Assembly: GCA_963750195.1 (NCBI GenBank)
Contig: CAVVPS010000016.1
Coordinates: forward strand, 868,001-932,000
Reading direction: 5' to 3'
DNA from: AP-15 sp963750195
Lineage (GTDB): Bacteria; Pseudomonadota; Alphaproteobacteria; ATCC43930; CGMCC-115725
Length of the DNA stretch: 64,000 bases
Both the position numbers and the translations under genes were made by a program. Each line of letters opens with the position of its first letter. Position 1 is the stretch's first letter. The notes under the pieces are model-generated. The model was not told the DNA's origin. It ran no database searches and worked only from the letters and a program-made list of their open reading frames with translations. Below, piece after piece: positions 41,948 to 51,713 of this stretch.

Positions 41948-42430
41948 CTAACGCAAGCCCTGGGCGCCGCTGTGGGTGAGGTAATCGAGGCAGCCCTGCA
42001 GGATATAGGCGGCGGCGACGCGGTCGACGATTTCGGCGCGTCGTCGTCGGGTCATATCGGCGGCGATCATCTCGCGGGTCACGGCCGCGGTCGAGAGTCG
42101 CTCGTCCCAGAATGCCACTGGCAGATCGTGCAGGGCCAACAGGTTGCGGGCGAACTGGCGCACCGACTGGGTGCGCGGCCCGTCACCGCCGACTAAGGTC
42201 AGCGGTAGGCCGACGACAAGGCCGCCGACCCTGTGGGTGTCGATCAATGCGAACAGCCGCGCCATGTCGTCGCGAAAGCGCCGCCGCCGGATGGTATCGA
42301 ACGGGGTGGCGATGATGAGGCGCGTGTCGGAAAGGGAAAGGCCGATCGTCTTGGCGCCGACATCGAGGCCCATCAGCCGAGCGCCGGCCGGCACGGCCTC
42401 GCGCAGCGCCGCAGGGTCGGCTAGAATCAT
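41948..42430 (-). CDS. ruvX: Holliday junction resolvase-like protein RuvX/YqgF (160 aa)
   Basis: The RNase H-like fold motifs are visible: RLMGLDVGAKTIGLSLSD (first acidic strand), VGGLVVGLPLTLVGGDGPRTQSVRQFA, LPVAFWDERLSTAAVTREMIAADMTRRRRAEIVDRVAAAYILQGCLDYL. YqgF is linked to 16S rRNA maturation in bacteria and also named RuvX. The gene is divergent from gatC across a 57-bp intergenic region. The position next to gatCAB is common in alphaproteobacteria. Confidence 0.92.
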   Translation of the reverse strand: MILADPAALREAVPAGARLMGLDVGAKTIGLSLSDTRLIIATPFDTIRRRRFRDDMARLFALIDTHRVGGLVVGLPLTLVGGDGPRTQSVRQFARNLLALHDLPVAFWDERLSTAAVTREMIAADMTRRRRAEIVDRVAAAYILQGCLDYLTHSGAQGLR

Positions 42431-42487
42431 GACGGACAGTACCCTATTTTACGCGTGCCGGGCGCGGGTTGCGGAGGCGATCGAATC

Positions 42488-42775
42488 ATGGCGTTGGATA
42501 AGGCCACGGTGGCCCATATTGCCGCGCTGGCGCGGATCAGGCTTTCTGAAGCCGAGCTCGAGCCGCTCGTCGGCGAATTGTCGCAGATCTTGACCTGGGT
42601 CGAGCAATTGAACGAGGTCGATACGAGCGGAGTGGTGCCGATGGCGAGCGTCGCAGCAAGCGGCCTGCCGATGCGCGAGGATCGGGTGACCGACGGCGAG
42701 TGCCGCGAGGCGATCCTCGGCAATGCGCCACGCAGCGCAAAAGGCTTCTTCGCGGTGCCGAAGGTGGTCGAGTGA
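42488..42775 (+). CDS. gatC: Aspartyl/glutamyl-tRNA amidotransferase subunit C
   Basis: 95 residues: MALDKATVAHIAALARIRLSEAELEPLVGELSQILTWVEQLNEVDTSGVVPM is a clean GatC N-terminus and middle, and the end (RSAKGFFAVPKVVE) is characteristic. GatC stabilises the GatAB heterotrimer that converts Glu-tRNA(Gln) to Gln-tRNA(Gln). The start ATG 42488 has GGAGG at 42474-42478. The stop overlaps the GTG start of gatA (GTGA), showing coupled expression. Confidence 0.96.
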   Translation: MALDKATVAHIAALARIRLSEAELEPLVGELSQILTWVEQLNEVDTSGVVPMASVAASGLPMREDRVTDGECREAILGNAPRSAKGFFAVPKVVE

Positions 42776-44271
42776 GCGCATCCCTTACGGCATTGACCCT
42801 CGCCGAAGCGCGCGACGGGCTCGCCCGCAAGGAATTCTCAGCACGCGAGTTGACCGGAAGCTATATCGCCGCACTCGAGGCGGCGCGGCCGTTGAACGTC
42901 TTTATTACCGAGACGCCTGAGCGGGCCCTGACCATGGCTGAAGCCGCGGACCAGCGCTTGGCACGCGGCGAGGCCCGGCCGCTGGAAGGAATCCCGATTG
43001 CTGTCAAAGATCTTTATTGCACCAAGGGCGTGCTGACGACCGCGGGATCGCACATCCTCGACGGATTTCGCCCGCCCTACGAATCGACCGTGACGGAAAA
43101 GTTGTGGCAGGCCGGCGCGGTCATGCTCGGCAAGGCCAATCTCGACGAGTTCGCGATGGGCTCGTCGAGCACGACCAGCTATTACGGGCCGGTCGAGAAC
43201 CCGTGGCGCCGGAGCTCTGAGCGCCATCTGGGGGATAATCAGCCCCTGGTGGCGGGCGGCTCATCGGGCGGCTCGGCAGCGGCGGTCGCGGCGCGGGCAG
43301 CATTGGCGGCGACCGGCACAGATACCGGCGGCTCGATCCGCCAGCCGGCGAGCTTTTGCGGCATCGTCGGGCTGAAGCCGACATACGGCCGCTGCTCGCG
43401 CTGGGGGATCGTCGCCTACGCCTCCTCGCTCGACCATCCGGGGCCGATGACCCGCACGGTGCGCGATGCGGCGATCATGTTGCGGACCATGGCGGGGCAC
43501 GACCCTCGGGACTCGACCTCGGCGCCGCTGCCCGTGCCGGATTACGAGGCCGCGTTGACCGGCGACATTCGGGGCCTGCGGATCGGTATCCCGCGCGAAT
43601 ACCGCGCCGACGGCATGCCGCAGGAGATCGAGGCGTTGTGGCGTCAGGGCGCAGATCGCCTGCGCGAAGCTGGCGCCGAGCCGGTCGAGGTGTCGCTGGC
43701 GCACACCAAGTATGCATTGCCGAGCTATTACATCATCGCCCCGGCGGAGGCCTCCTCGAACCTCGCCCGTTACGACGGCGTGCGCTTTGGACTTCGGGTC
43801 GACGGCGACAGCCTCGACGAAATGTACGAATTGACCCGCGCCGCTGGCTTTGGCGCCGAGGTCCGCCGTCGCGTCCTGATCGGCACCTATGTTCTGTCGG
43901 CTGGCTATTACGACGCCTATTACTTGAAGGCGCAGCGGGTGCGAGCCCTGATCGCCCGCGACTTTGCCGCCGCGTTCGAGCGGGTCGACTGCATCCTGGC
44001 GCCGACTGCGCCCTCGGCCGCCTTCGCCATAGGCGAGAACAGCGAAGATCTCATCGCGATGTATCTAAACGATGTGTTTACCGTACCTGCGAACCTCGCC
44101 GGATTGCCTGCGATCTCGGTTCCGGCCGGGCTTTCCGCCGACGGGCTACCGCTCGGCTTGCAGATCATCGGCCGTGCCTTTGACGAGGAAGGGGTGTTGC
44201 GCGTCGCCGAGGTGCTGGAACGCGCTGCGCAATTCCACCATTTACCGGGCTTTATCGCGGGAGGCCGCTGA
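42772..44271 (+). CDS. gatA: Aspartyl/glutamyl-tRNA amidotransferase subunit A
   Basis: GTG 42772 overlaps the gatC stop; the upstream in-frame ATG at 42700 is inside gatC. The amidase signature is present: GIPIAVKDLYC (catalytic Lys), VAGGSSGGSAAAVAARAALAATGTDTGGSIRQPASFCGIVGLKPTYGRCSRWG (Ser-cisSer) and SYYIIAPAEASSNLARYDGVRFG. Length 499 residues fits the family. GatA releases ammonia from glutamine for the transamidation. Start of gatB coincides with the stop. Confidence 0.97.
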   Translation: MSASLTALTLAEARDGLARKEFSARELTGSYIAALEAARPLNVFITETPERALTMAEAADQRLARGEARPLEGIPIAVKDLYCTKGVLTTAGSHILDGFRPPYESTVTEKLWQAGAVMLGKANLDEFAMGSSSTTSYYGPVENPWRRSSERHLGDNQPLVAGGSSGGSAAAVAARAALAATGTDTGGSIRQPASFCGIVGLKPTYGRCSRWGIVAYASSLDHPGPMTRTVRDAAIMLRTMAGHDPRDSTSAPLPVPDYEAALTGDIRGLRIGIPREYRADGMPQEIEALWRQGADRLREAGAEPVEVSLAHTKYALPSYYIIAPAEASSNLARYDGVRFGLRVDGDSLDEMYELTRAAGFGAEVRRRVLIGTYVLSAGYYDAYYLKAQRVRALIARDFAAAFERVDCILAPTAPSAAFAIGENSEDLIAMYLNDVFTVPANLAGLPAISVPAGLSADGLPLGLQIIGRAFDEEGVLRVAEVLERAAQFHHLPGFIAGGR

Positions 44272-45752
44272 TGGGCGTCACCGGACTAATCGAGGGCCGC
44301 ACCGGCAAGTGGGAAACCGTGATCGGGCTCGAAGTGCATGCCCAGGTGGTGTCGAAGGCAAAATTGTTTTCCGGGGCGGCGACCAATTTCGGGGCGGAGC
44401 CCAACACCCAGGTCTCGCCGGTCGACGCCGCGTTCCCAGGGATGCTGCCGGTGATCAACCGCGTTTGCGTCGAGCAGGCCGTCAAGACCGGGCTCGGTCT
44501 CGAGGCCGAGATCAATCTTAAGAGCGTGTTCGATCGCAAGAATTATTTCTATCCCGACCTCCCGGCGGGCTATCAGATCTCGCAATATTTGCAGCCGGTG
44601 GTCGGGCATGGCCGGGTCGTCCTCGACATGCCTGATGGCTCGACGCGCGAAATCGGCATCACCCGGCTCCATCTCGAGCAGGATGCCGGCAAAAGCCTGC
44701 ACGATCAGCATCCGAGGCTGACCTATGTCGATCTGAACCGCGCCGGCGTCGGGCTCATGGAGATCGTCTCCGAGCCTGATTTGAGGAGTGCGGAGGAGGC
44801 GGGGATCTACCTGCGCAAACTGCGCTCGATCCTGCGCTATCTGGGCACTTGCGACGGCAATATGGACGAGGGCTCGATGCGCTGCGACGCCAACGTGTCG
44901 GTGCGCCGGCCGGGGGAGCCTTATGGCACCCGGTGCGAGATCAAGAATGTCAACTCGGTGCGCTATGTAATGCAGGCGATCGAGTGCGAGGCGCGACGCC
45001 AGGTCGAGCTGATCGAGGAAGGCGGCAAGGTCGCGCAGCAGACCCGTCTGTTCGATGTCGCGCGCGGGATCACCCGGCCGATGCGCTCGAAGGAGGAAGC
45101 GCATGACTATCGGTATTTTCCCGACCCCGATCTGCTGCCGCTGGTGCTCGATCCAGACTGGGTCGAGGGGTTGCGCGCCCAATTGCCCGAGTTGCCCGAC
45201 GCCAAGAAGGCCCGGTTCGTGTCGGACCTTCGTCTTTCGCCCGAGGACGCCGAGGTGCTCGTCGCCGAGCAGGCGAGTGCGCTGTTTTTCGAGCGTGTCG
45301 CCGAAGGGCGCGATCCCAAGGTGGCGGCGAACTGGGTGACCGGCGATTTGTTCGCCGCGTTGAACCGGCTCGGGACCGGGATCGGGCAATCGCCGGTATC
45401 GCCCGGGCAATTGGGCGCGTTGATCGACCTGATCGCCGACAGCACTATCTCCGGCCGCCTCGCTAAGGACGTGTTCGCCGAGATGGTTGCGACGGGGGCC
45501 GATCCCGCCGCAATTGTCGAAAACAAAGGCCTGCGCCAGGTTACCGACGAGGGCGCCATCGCCGCCGCGATCGACGCGGTGCTCGCCGCCCAGGCCGAGA
45601 AGGTCGGCGAATATCGCGCTGGCCGCGACAAGCTCTACGGCTTTTTCGTCGGCCAAGTCATGCGCGCCACCCAAGGCAAAGCCAACCCCGCGCTGGTCAA
45701 CGAGCTACTGGGGAAGAAGCTAGGTGTGCAGAGTTCGGGACCTGGGTGTTAG
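44271..45752 (+). CDS. gatB: Aspartyl/glutamyl-tRNA amidotransferase subunit B
   Basis: 493 residues: WETVIGLEVHAQVVSKAKLFSGA, FYPDLPAGYQISQY, LHLEQDAGKSLHDQ, GSMRCDANVSVRRPGEPYGTRCEIKNVNS and EAHDYRYFPDPDLLPLVLDP are all typical of GatB, which activates the acyl group and binds tRNA. The C-terminal YqeY-like tail ends QVMRATQGKANPALVNELL. The gene directly abuts gatA and completes the operon. It is intact. Confidence 0.97.
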   Translation: MGVTGLIEGRTGKWETVIGLEVHAQVVSKAKLFSGAATNFGAEPNTQVSPVDAAFPGMLPVINRVCVEQAVKTGLGLEAEINLKSVFDRKNYFYPDLPAGYQISQYLQPVVGHGRVVLDMPDGSTREIGITRLHLEQDAGKSLHDQHPRLTYVDLNRAGVGLMEIVSEPDLRSAEEAGIYLRKLRSILRYLGTCDGNMDEGSMRCDANVSVRRPGEPYGTRCEIKNVNSVRYVMQAIECEARRQVELIEEGGKVAQQTRLFDVARGITRPMRSKEEAHDYRYFPDPDLLPLVLDPDWVEGLRAQLPELPDAKKARFVSDLRLSPEDAEVLVAEQASALFFERVAEGRDPKVAANWVTGDLFAALNRLGTGIGQSPVSPGQLGALIDLIADSTISGRLAKDVFAEMVATGADPAAIVENKGLRQVTDEGAIAAAIDAVLAAQAEKVGEYRAGRDKLYGFFVGQVMRATQGKANPALVNELLGKKLGVQSSGPGC

Positions 45753-45803
45753 GCTCGCGCCACAGATTTGCAACACCCGCCGCGGCAGCGATAAGTGCGG
45801 ACT

Positions 45804-46656
45804 ATGGGTAAACTGCTGCGCCCGTTTCACAGATCTAGGGCCAAACCGACCGTCCCTCACAACCGGGAGCGGAAGGCCGTGTATGTGGGCGGCAATCGGG
45901 TGTTGACGACGACCATCCACGGACAGCCGTTATTCGTCGAACTCACGCGATCTTTCGCTATCGCCGCAGATCATCCTCAGCGGCTCTTGGGAGCCTGGGG
46001 TGACGCAGGCGCTCAAGTCGTTGGTCAAACCGGGTATGACCATCGTCGAGATTGGCGCCAATATCGGCTATTTCACAACGTTTCTAGGCCGGCTCGTCGG
46101 CCCGCAGGGTTGCGTGCGCGCGTTCGAGGCTAATCCTGAAATATTCGATCTTTTGACCGAGAATATCGACATCAACGGGCTGATTCCGTTCGTCCGGGCG
46201 GAGCAGATGCTGGTTTGCGACAGCTGCGGCGAGCGCGAGATCACCTTCCTCGAGCGGCATCGCGGCAGCGGGAGCATGTTGTCGTTCACCGATGCGTTCG
46301 TCGCGCTGTACCGCGACAAGAAGACCACAATCGACGTGCCGGCGACGACACTGGATGCGTACTGGAAGGACGAGGCGAGGTCGATCGACCTCGTCAAGAT
46401 GGACGCCGAGGGCAGCGAACCGATGATTCTCGATGGGATGCGCCGGATCATCGCGCAACCGCATCTGACGATGGTATGCGAGTTTTACAACCAGTTTTTT
46501 GAGACCGGGGGCCCTTCGGCGGAAGCCTTTCTCGACGGAATACTCGGACACGGGTTCATGCTGCACAAGATAACCGAACAAGGCAACATCGTCCCGGTAT
46601 CCACACACGCACTGCTGGCCAGTAACGAGGGCGCCGAGCTAGTGTTCCTGAAATAG
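45804..46656 (+). pseudogene. FkbM-family methyltransferase, frame broken by +1 base
   Basis: The first part, from ATG 45804 (MGKLLRPFHRSRAKP...VLTTTIHGQPLFVEL), is in one frame. Near 45945-45950 the frame must move by one base to read DLSLSPQIILSGSWEPGVTQALKSLVKPGMTIVEIGANIGYFTTFLG (SAM-binding), VRAFEANPEIFDLL and IDLVKMDAEGSEPMILDGM, up to the stop at 46656. This is FkbM-type, and the whole is of normal length only if one base is removed. From ATG 46000 a truncated 218-residue methyltransferase core could still be made. FkbM enzymes methylate sugars or lipids. Confidence 0.75.
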
Positions 46657-46890
46657 ACCTCGACCATGCTGCATCACGACTTGGCAAGGAGCATCCTCGA
46701 TGGTGTCTCCTCGGGCAGTTCCCGCCTCGCTACCGTATCGTAGTCCCCATCAACATCGCCTGCTTGACGCGAGGACGATAGGTCGGCAAGTTCGCATAGG
46801 AGATATCGAAATTTGCGGGGTAGGCACGGTGAGCGTGTACGGCCTGGGCTGCATGTCGGGCGAGGCCGCCCGTTTCCCTGCCTTCCGCCG

Positions 46891-47688
46891 ATGACCGGCG
46901 ACGCACCCGACGCCAAGCTGCTCGAAGTCAGCGACGTCGTTGTGCGGTTCGGTGGCATCATGGCACTCGACGGAGTCTCGTTCGATCTTGAGGAAGGCCA
47001 GATCCTCGGCCTGATCGGCCCGAACGGTGCCGGCAAGACGACGCTGTTCAATTGCCTCAGCCGTCTCTACACGCCGGTCAGCGGTGAAATTTCGTTCCTG
47101 GGGCGTTCGCTCTTGACCCGTCGGCCTCACGATATCGCTGAGATCGGCATCAGCCGCACCTTTCAGAACTTGGCGCTGTTCGCGCCGCAATCAGTGCTCG
47201 ACAACGTGCGCATCGGGGGGCATGCCCACAGCCGCGGCGACTTCGTCAGCGATGCGCTGCGCCTGCCATGGGTGCGCCAGCAGCAGACCGCGCTCGACGA
47301 GACCGTCTGGTCGCTGATCGAGATGCTGGAGCTTGATGAGGTGGCCTCTCGCCCGGTCACCGGGCTGTCGTTCGGCACCCGCAAGCGGGTCGAATTGGCG
47401 CGGGCGTTGGCAAGTCGCCCCAAGCTGGTACTACTCGACGAGCCGGCCGGCGGACTGACCCACAGCGAGGTCGGCGAATTGGGTGCGCTGATCCAGCGCA
47501 TCCGCGACGAGCGGCGCGTGACGGTGCTGCTCGTCGAGCATCACATGGGCCTCGTGATGTCGATTTCCGACAAAGTCGTGGCACTCGATTTCGGCCGCAA
47601 AATTGCCGAAGGCACGCCCGCCGAAGTCCAACAGGACGAAGAAGTGATCCGCGCCTATCTCGGCACCGCCAAGGCGGCTACGACATGA
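46891..47688 (+). CDS. livG: Branched-chain amino acid ABC transporter ATP-binding protein LivG
   Basis: ATG 46891 starts a 265-residue ATPase with Walker A (GPNGAGKTT), a signature-like motif LSFGTRKRVELARAL and Walker B LVLLDEPAGGL, then an H-loop in LLVEHHMG. The order livG-livF-livH-livM-livK is typical of branched-chain amino acid or amide uptake systems. An in-frame start at 46813 would add unlikely sequence. Its stop overlaps the livF start (ATGATG). Confidence 0.93.
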   Translation: MTGDAPDAKLLEVSDVVVRFGGIMALDGVSFDLEEGQILGLIGPNGAGKTTLFNCLSRLYTPVSGEISFLGRSLLTRRPHDIAEIGISRTFQNLALFAPQSVLDNVRIGGHAHSRGDFVSDALRLPWVRQQQTALDETVWSLIEMLELDEVASRPVTGLSFGTRKRVELARALASRPKLVLLDEPAGGLTHSEVGELGALIQRIRDERRVTVLLVEHHMGLVMSISDKVVALDFGRKIAEGTPAEVQQDEEVIRAYLGTAKAATT

Positions 47689-48392
47689 TGCTGTCGGTCG
47701 CGGGGTTGCAGGCCTTTTACGGCGAAAGCCAGGCGCTGCACGGGATCGATTTCACGCTCGACAAAGGCCGCATCATTACCCTGCTTGGCGCCAACGGTGC
47801 GGGCAAGACCACGGTGCTGCGCGCGTTGTGCGGAATGGTGAGGATGACTGGCGAGATCCGGTTCGACGACCAGCGCATCGCCGGCCGCGCCACCGAGGAG
47901 ATCGTGCGGCTCGGCGTCGCGCATGTGCCGGAGGGCCGCGGCACCTTCGTGAGCATGACGGTCGAGGAGAACCTCGAGCTCGGCGCGATGACCCGACGCG
48001 ACCGCGCAGCGATCGCGCAGGACATCGAACAAGTCTACCATCACTTTCCGCGGCTCAAGGAGCGGCGGCGGCAGCAGGCGGGAACCCTGTCTGGGGGCGA
48101 GCAGCAGATGCTGGCGGTGGGCCGTGGGCTGATGCTGCGGCCACGACTGATGCTGCTTGACGAGCCCTCCTTCGGCCTGGCGCCGCTGATCGTCGAGGAG
48201 GTGTTCGCCATTCTGCGCCAGGTCAACCGGGAGGCGGGCGTCGCGATGCTGATTGTCGAGCAAAACGCTACCTTGGCGCTCGATCTCGCGGAGCACGCCT
48301 ATCTGCTCGAAACCGGCCGTATCGTGATGGATGGGCCGGCCGAGGTGATCGGCGCCGATGAGGGCGTGCGCCGCGCCTATCTGGGTTATTGA
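47685..48392 (+). CDS. livF: Branched-chain amino acid ABC transporter ATP-binding protein LivF
   Basis: 235 residues with Walker A (GANGAGKTT), signature LSGGEQQMLAVGRGL and Walker B LMLLDEPSFGLAP. LivF and LivG form the ATPase pair that drives LivHM. VPEGRGTFVSMTVEENLELGA is typical of LivF. The start overlaps livG; the next gene, livH, begins 15 bp after the stop. Confidence 0.94.
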   Translation: MMLSVAGLQAFYGESQALHGIDFTLDKGRIITLLGANGAGKTTVLRALCGMVRMTGEIRFDDQRIAGRATEEIVRLGVAHVPEGRGTFVSMTVEENLELGAMTRRDRAAIAQDIEQVYHHFPRLKERRRQQAGTLSGGEQQMLAVGRGLMLRPRLMLLDEPSFGLAPLIVEEVFAILRQVNREAGVAMLIVEQNATLALDLAEHAYLLETGRIVMDGPAEVIGADEGVRRAYLGY

Positions 48393-48406
48393 GCAGGGGG
48401 TCGCGG

Positions 48407-49285
48407 ATGCAATTACTGCTGCAGCAGGTGATGGCCGGCCTCGCCAACGGCGCGATCTACGCGCTGGTCGCACTCGCTGTCGTAATGATCTACCAAGCGA
48501 TCGACCATCTCAATTTTGCTCAAGGCGAGATGGCGACATTCTCGACCTTTATCGCCTGGCAGCTAATCCACTTGGGTTTGCCCTATTGGATGGCCTTCGC
48601 CCTTGCGGTGCTGCTATCGTTCATCGGCGGCATCGCCATCGAGCGCATTTTGTTCAAGCCGCTGCATCATGCGCCAATTCTTGCCAGCCTCGTCGGGTTC
48701 ATCGCCCTGTTCAGCATTCTGAACAGCGGCGACGGTTACCTCTGGGACTATACGATCAAGACTTTTCCGACCCCGTTCGGCACCAGGCCACTTTTCGGCG
48801 GTGACCTGATTGACACGCACGAAGCTGGAATGATCGGCGTTACCGCTGTGCTGCTCGGGCTTATCTACCTGTTCTTCCGCGGCACCCGGCTCGGCCTTGC
48901 CATGCGCGCTGCCGCCGCCAATCCGGAATCGGCTCGCTTGGTTGGAATTCGGGTCGGCTGGATGACGGCGCTCGGCTGGGGCATGGCGGCGGCGATCGGC
49001 GCGGTTGCCGGCATGCTGATTGCGCCTGTCGTCTTTCTCGAACCGAATATGATGTTCGGCGTGCTCCTCTACGGTTTTGCCGGCGCCGTGCTCGGCGGGT
49101 TGACGAGCCCGGGCGGTGCCGTGCTGGGCGGCTTCGCCGTCGGCGTCATCGAGAATCTGGCGGCGACGTTCATCCCTTATGTCGGCCGCGACCTGAAGCT
49201 GACGATCGCGCTCCTGCTGATCGTCGCAGTGCTGATGGTAAGGCCAGCGGGGATTTTTGGCCGCACCGTCGTGAGCCGGGTATGA
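48407..49285 (+). CDS. livH: Branched-chain amino acid ABC transporter permease LivH
   Basis: GCAGGGGG precedes ATG 48407. The product (292 aa) has about eight membrane helices and the motif VMAGLANGAIYALVALAVVMIYQAIDHLNFAQGEMATFSTF, typical of LivH permeases. Other conserved points are GLAMRAAAANPESARLVGI and VLGGLTSPGGAVLGGFAVGVIENL. The stop overlaps the livM start by four bases. Confidence 0.93.
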   Translation: MQLLLQQVMAGLANGAIYALVALAVVMIYQAIDHLNFAQGEMATFSTFIAWQLIHLGLPYWMAFALAVLLSFIGGIAIERILFKPLHHAPILASLVGFIALFSILNSGDGYLWDYTIKTFPTPFGTRPLFGGDLIDTHEAGMIGVTAVLLGLIYLFFRGTRLGLAMRAAAANPESARLVGIRVGWMTALGWGMAAAIGAVAGMLIAPVVFLEPNMMFGVLLYGFAGAVLGGLTSPGGAVLGGFAVGVIENLAATFIPYVGRDLKLTIALLLIVAVLMVRPAGIFGRTVVSRV

Positions 49286-50310
49286 CAACACCACAACAGG
49301 ATACCGTCGTCCTCACGCCCGCCGTCCCGACGCGCGCCGCACGGCGGGCGACCTGGCTCGCGACCCGCCATTGGATATTCGCCGGCGTTGTGCTGGTCGC
49401 GGCGGTTCTGCCCTTCGTTATTCAGAGCTTCGTCGTCTTCCAATTGACGGAGGTGATGATCTACGGGCTGGCAATCCTCGGCCTCAACCTGCTGACCGGC
49501 TTTAACGGCCAGTTTTCGCTAGGACACGGCGCCTTTTACGGTCTCGGCGCCTATGTCGCGGCGATCCTGATGCAGCGCTACGGCGTCGCCTATTATTGGA
49601 CATTGCCGGCAGCAGGGGGCGTTTGCTTCGTAGTCGGCTTTCTGTTCGGGCTGCCCGCATTACGACTGCAAGGGCTCTACTTGGCGCTCGCCACCTTTGC
49701 GCTGGCGGTGGCACTGCCGCAACTCCTGAAATTCCACGGCTTCGAAAGCTGGACCGGGGGGGTGCAGGGCATCGTCGTCGACCAGCCCGATGCGCCTGGC
49801 TTTCTCCCGATCGACGGCGATCAATGGCTCTATTATTTCACCTTGGCGGTGGTGCTGGTGATGTTTGCCGGAGCCGCGAACCTGGTGAAGAGCCGCACCG
49901 GGCGCGCTATCATGGCGATCCGCGACCACCCGATCGCGGCCGCCGCAATGGGGATTAACGCACCGCTCTACAAGACGCTGACCTTCGGCGTCAGCGCGCT
50001 CTATACCGGCGTCGCCGGAGCCCTGGGGGCGCTCGTCGCACAGTTCGTGGCGCCGGACAGCTTCACTCTGTTCCTGTCGATTTCGTTCCTGGTCGGTTTG
50101 ATCATCGGCGGCATGGGCTCGCTGCCGGGGTGCCTGTTCGGCGGATTGTTCGTGCTCTACGTGCCAAACATTGCGCAAAGCGTGTCGCGCGGGTTGGCGG
50201 GCGCCATCTATGGAGTCATTATGCTGCTGGTGATTTTCGTGATGCCGTCCGGCGCCGCCGGCTTCACGCGGTTAGCGTTCGCCTATGTGTCGCGATGGCG
50301 CAATCGGTAA
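49282..50310 (+). CDS. livM: Branched-chain amino acid ABC transporter permease LivM
   Basis: 342 residues with the LivM pattern: VFQLTEVMIYGLAILGLNLLTGFNGQFSLGHGAFYGLGAYVAAIL and IMAIRDHPIAAAAMGINAPLYKTLTFGVSALYTGVAGALGALV, ending IIGGMGSLPGCLFGGLFVLYVPNIAQ. About nine membrane spans. It partners LivH to form the channel and is followed after 45 bp by the first of two binding-protein genes. Confidence 0.93.
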   Translation: MTTPQQDTVVLTPAVPTRAARRATWLATRHWIFAGVVLVAAVLPFVIQSFVVFQLTEVMIYGLAILGLNLLTGFNGQFSLGHGAFYGLGAYVAAILMQRYGVAYYWTLPAAGGVCFVVGFLFGLPALRLQGLYLALATFALAVALPQLLKFHGFESWTGGVQGIVVDQPDAPGFLPIDGDQWLYYFTLAVVLVMFAGAANLVKSRTGRAIMAIRDHPIAAAAMGINAPLYKTLTFGVSALYTGVAGALGALVAQFVAPDSFTLFLSISFLVGLIIGGMGSLPGCLFGGLFVLYVPNIAQSVSRGLAGAIYGVIMLLVIFVMPSGAAGFTRLAFAYVSRWRNR

Positions 50311-50355
50311 CGGCCGGGCCGTAAGTCGGCCGCATACTTTTGCAGGGAGCTCACC

Positions 50356-51595
50356 ATGAAACATCTGACGCGTCGCACGATTCTCGCCGCCGCTCCCGCC
50401 GCACTGGCGTTCGGCGGCCCGCTGCTGGCCCCGTTTGCGGCGCGCGCCGCCAAGCAATACGGCCCCGGGGTCACGGACAGCGAGATCAAGATCGGCAATA
50501 CCGGGCCCTATAGCGGCCCGCTGTCGAACGCCAGCCCCATTCCGATATCGATGGCCGCCTATTTCAAGATGATCAACGATCAGGGCGGCATCAACGGCCG
50601 CAAGATCACCTTCATCTCGTACGACGACGGCTATTCGCCGCCCAAGACCGTCGAGATGACGCGCAAGCTGGTCGAGAGCGACCAGGTTCTCTTCCTCTCG
50701 GGCGCGGTCGGGACCCCGACAAACAGCGCGATCTGGCACTACACGAACGAGAAGAAGGTGCCGCAATTATTCCTCAGCACCGGCGCCACCAAATGGGACG
50801 ACCCGAAAGGCCATCCGTGGACCACGGGCTTTTTCATCAGCTACCAGGCGGAGGGGCGCATCTACGCGGCCTACATTCTGAAGAACAAGCCCGACGGCAA
50901 GATCGGCGTGCTCTATCAGAACGACGATTTCGGCAAGGACTATCTGAAGGGGCTGGTCGACGGGCTCGGCGACAAGGCGGCGTCGATGATCAAGGCCAAG
51001 GATTCGTATGAGACCACCGACACGACCGTCAACTCGCAGATCGTCGACCTCAAGGCGGCGGGCTGCGATGTCCTCGTCACCATCGCCATCCCCAAATTCG
51101 GTGCCCAGGCGATCAGGAAGGTGGCCGAAATCGGATGGAAACCGCTGCACATCCTGAACGGCATCGCCTCGTCCGTCGGGGTGACCTTGAAGCCGGCCGG
51201 CCTCGAAAATGCCAAGGGTATCATTAGCGACACTTCCTTCAAGGACGCCACCGATCCTCAATGGCAAAACGATAGCAGGCTACAAATGGTGGGTCTCTTT
51301 CATGGACAAGTATTACCCGAGCGGCGACAAGACCGATAACCAGAACGTCTACGGCCCGTCAATCGCTGCGACGACCGTCCAGATGCTAAAGCAATGCGGC
51401 GATGAACTGACCCGCGAGAATGTAATGAAGCAGGCGGCCAACCTGCACGATCTCGAACTGCCGATGCTGCTGCCCGGCATCGCGATCAACACCAGCCCAA
51501 CAAATTTCGCGCCGATCAGGCAGGCCCAGATGAGGCGTTTCGACGGCGAGCGCTACGTTCCATTCGGTCCCGTTCTGGCCGGCGCGATCGGCTGA
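50356..51595 (+). pseudogene. LivK-type substrate-binding protein, first copy, frame broken by +1 base
   Basis: The N-terminus (MKHLTRRTILAAAPAALAF) is a twin-arginine-like signal. The binding domain follows (ITFISYDDGYSPPKTVEMTRKLVESDQVLFLSGAVGTPTNSAIWHYTNEKKVPQLFLSTGATKWDDPKGHPWT). The frame breaks near 51271: GATAGCAGGC should be GATGCAGGC, as the second copy shows (DAGYKWWVGFMDKYYPSGDKTD). The remainder (to stop 51593-51595) then reads VYGPSIAATTVQMLKQCGDELTRENVMKQAA. As written, the protein stops at 51339. A truncated copy lacks the C-terminal lobe parts, so it is probably inactive unless the base is an error. Confidence 0.85.
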
Positions 51596-51713
51596 AAGAG
51601 CATCGGCGCGCTCCACCACGCAAATTTGTGGCGACGGGCGCGGCCACGCCTTATACCGTGCAAAGCACGCCGGGAAGCGCTGTAAAGAACGCAAACATCG
51701 GGCTAGGGAGATC

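Noticed and set aside
44286..45674. A 462-residue minus-strand open frame across gatB
   Set aside because: Complementary to an essential, well-recognised gene; typical GC-rich shadow frame.
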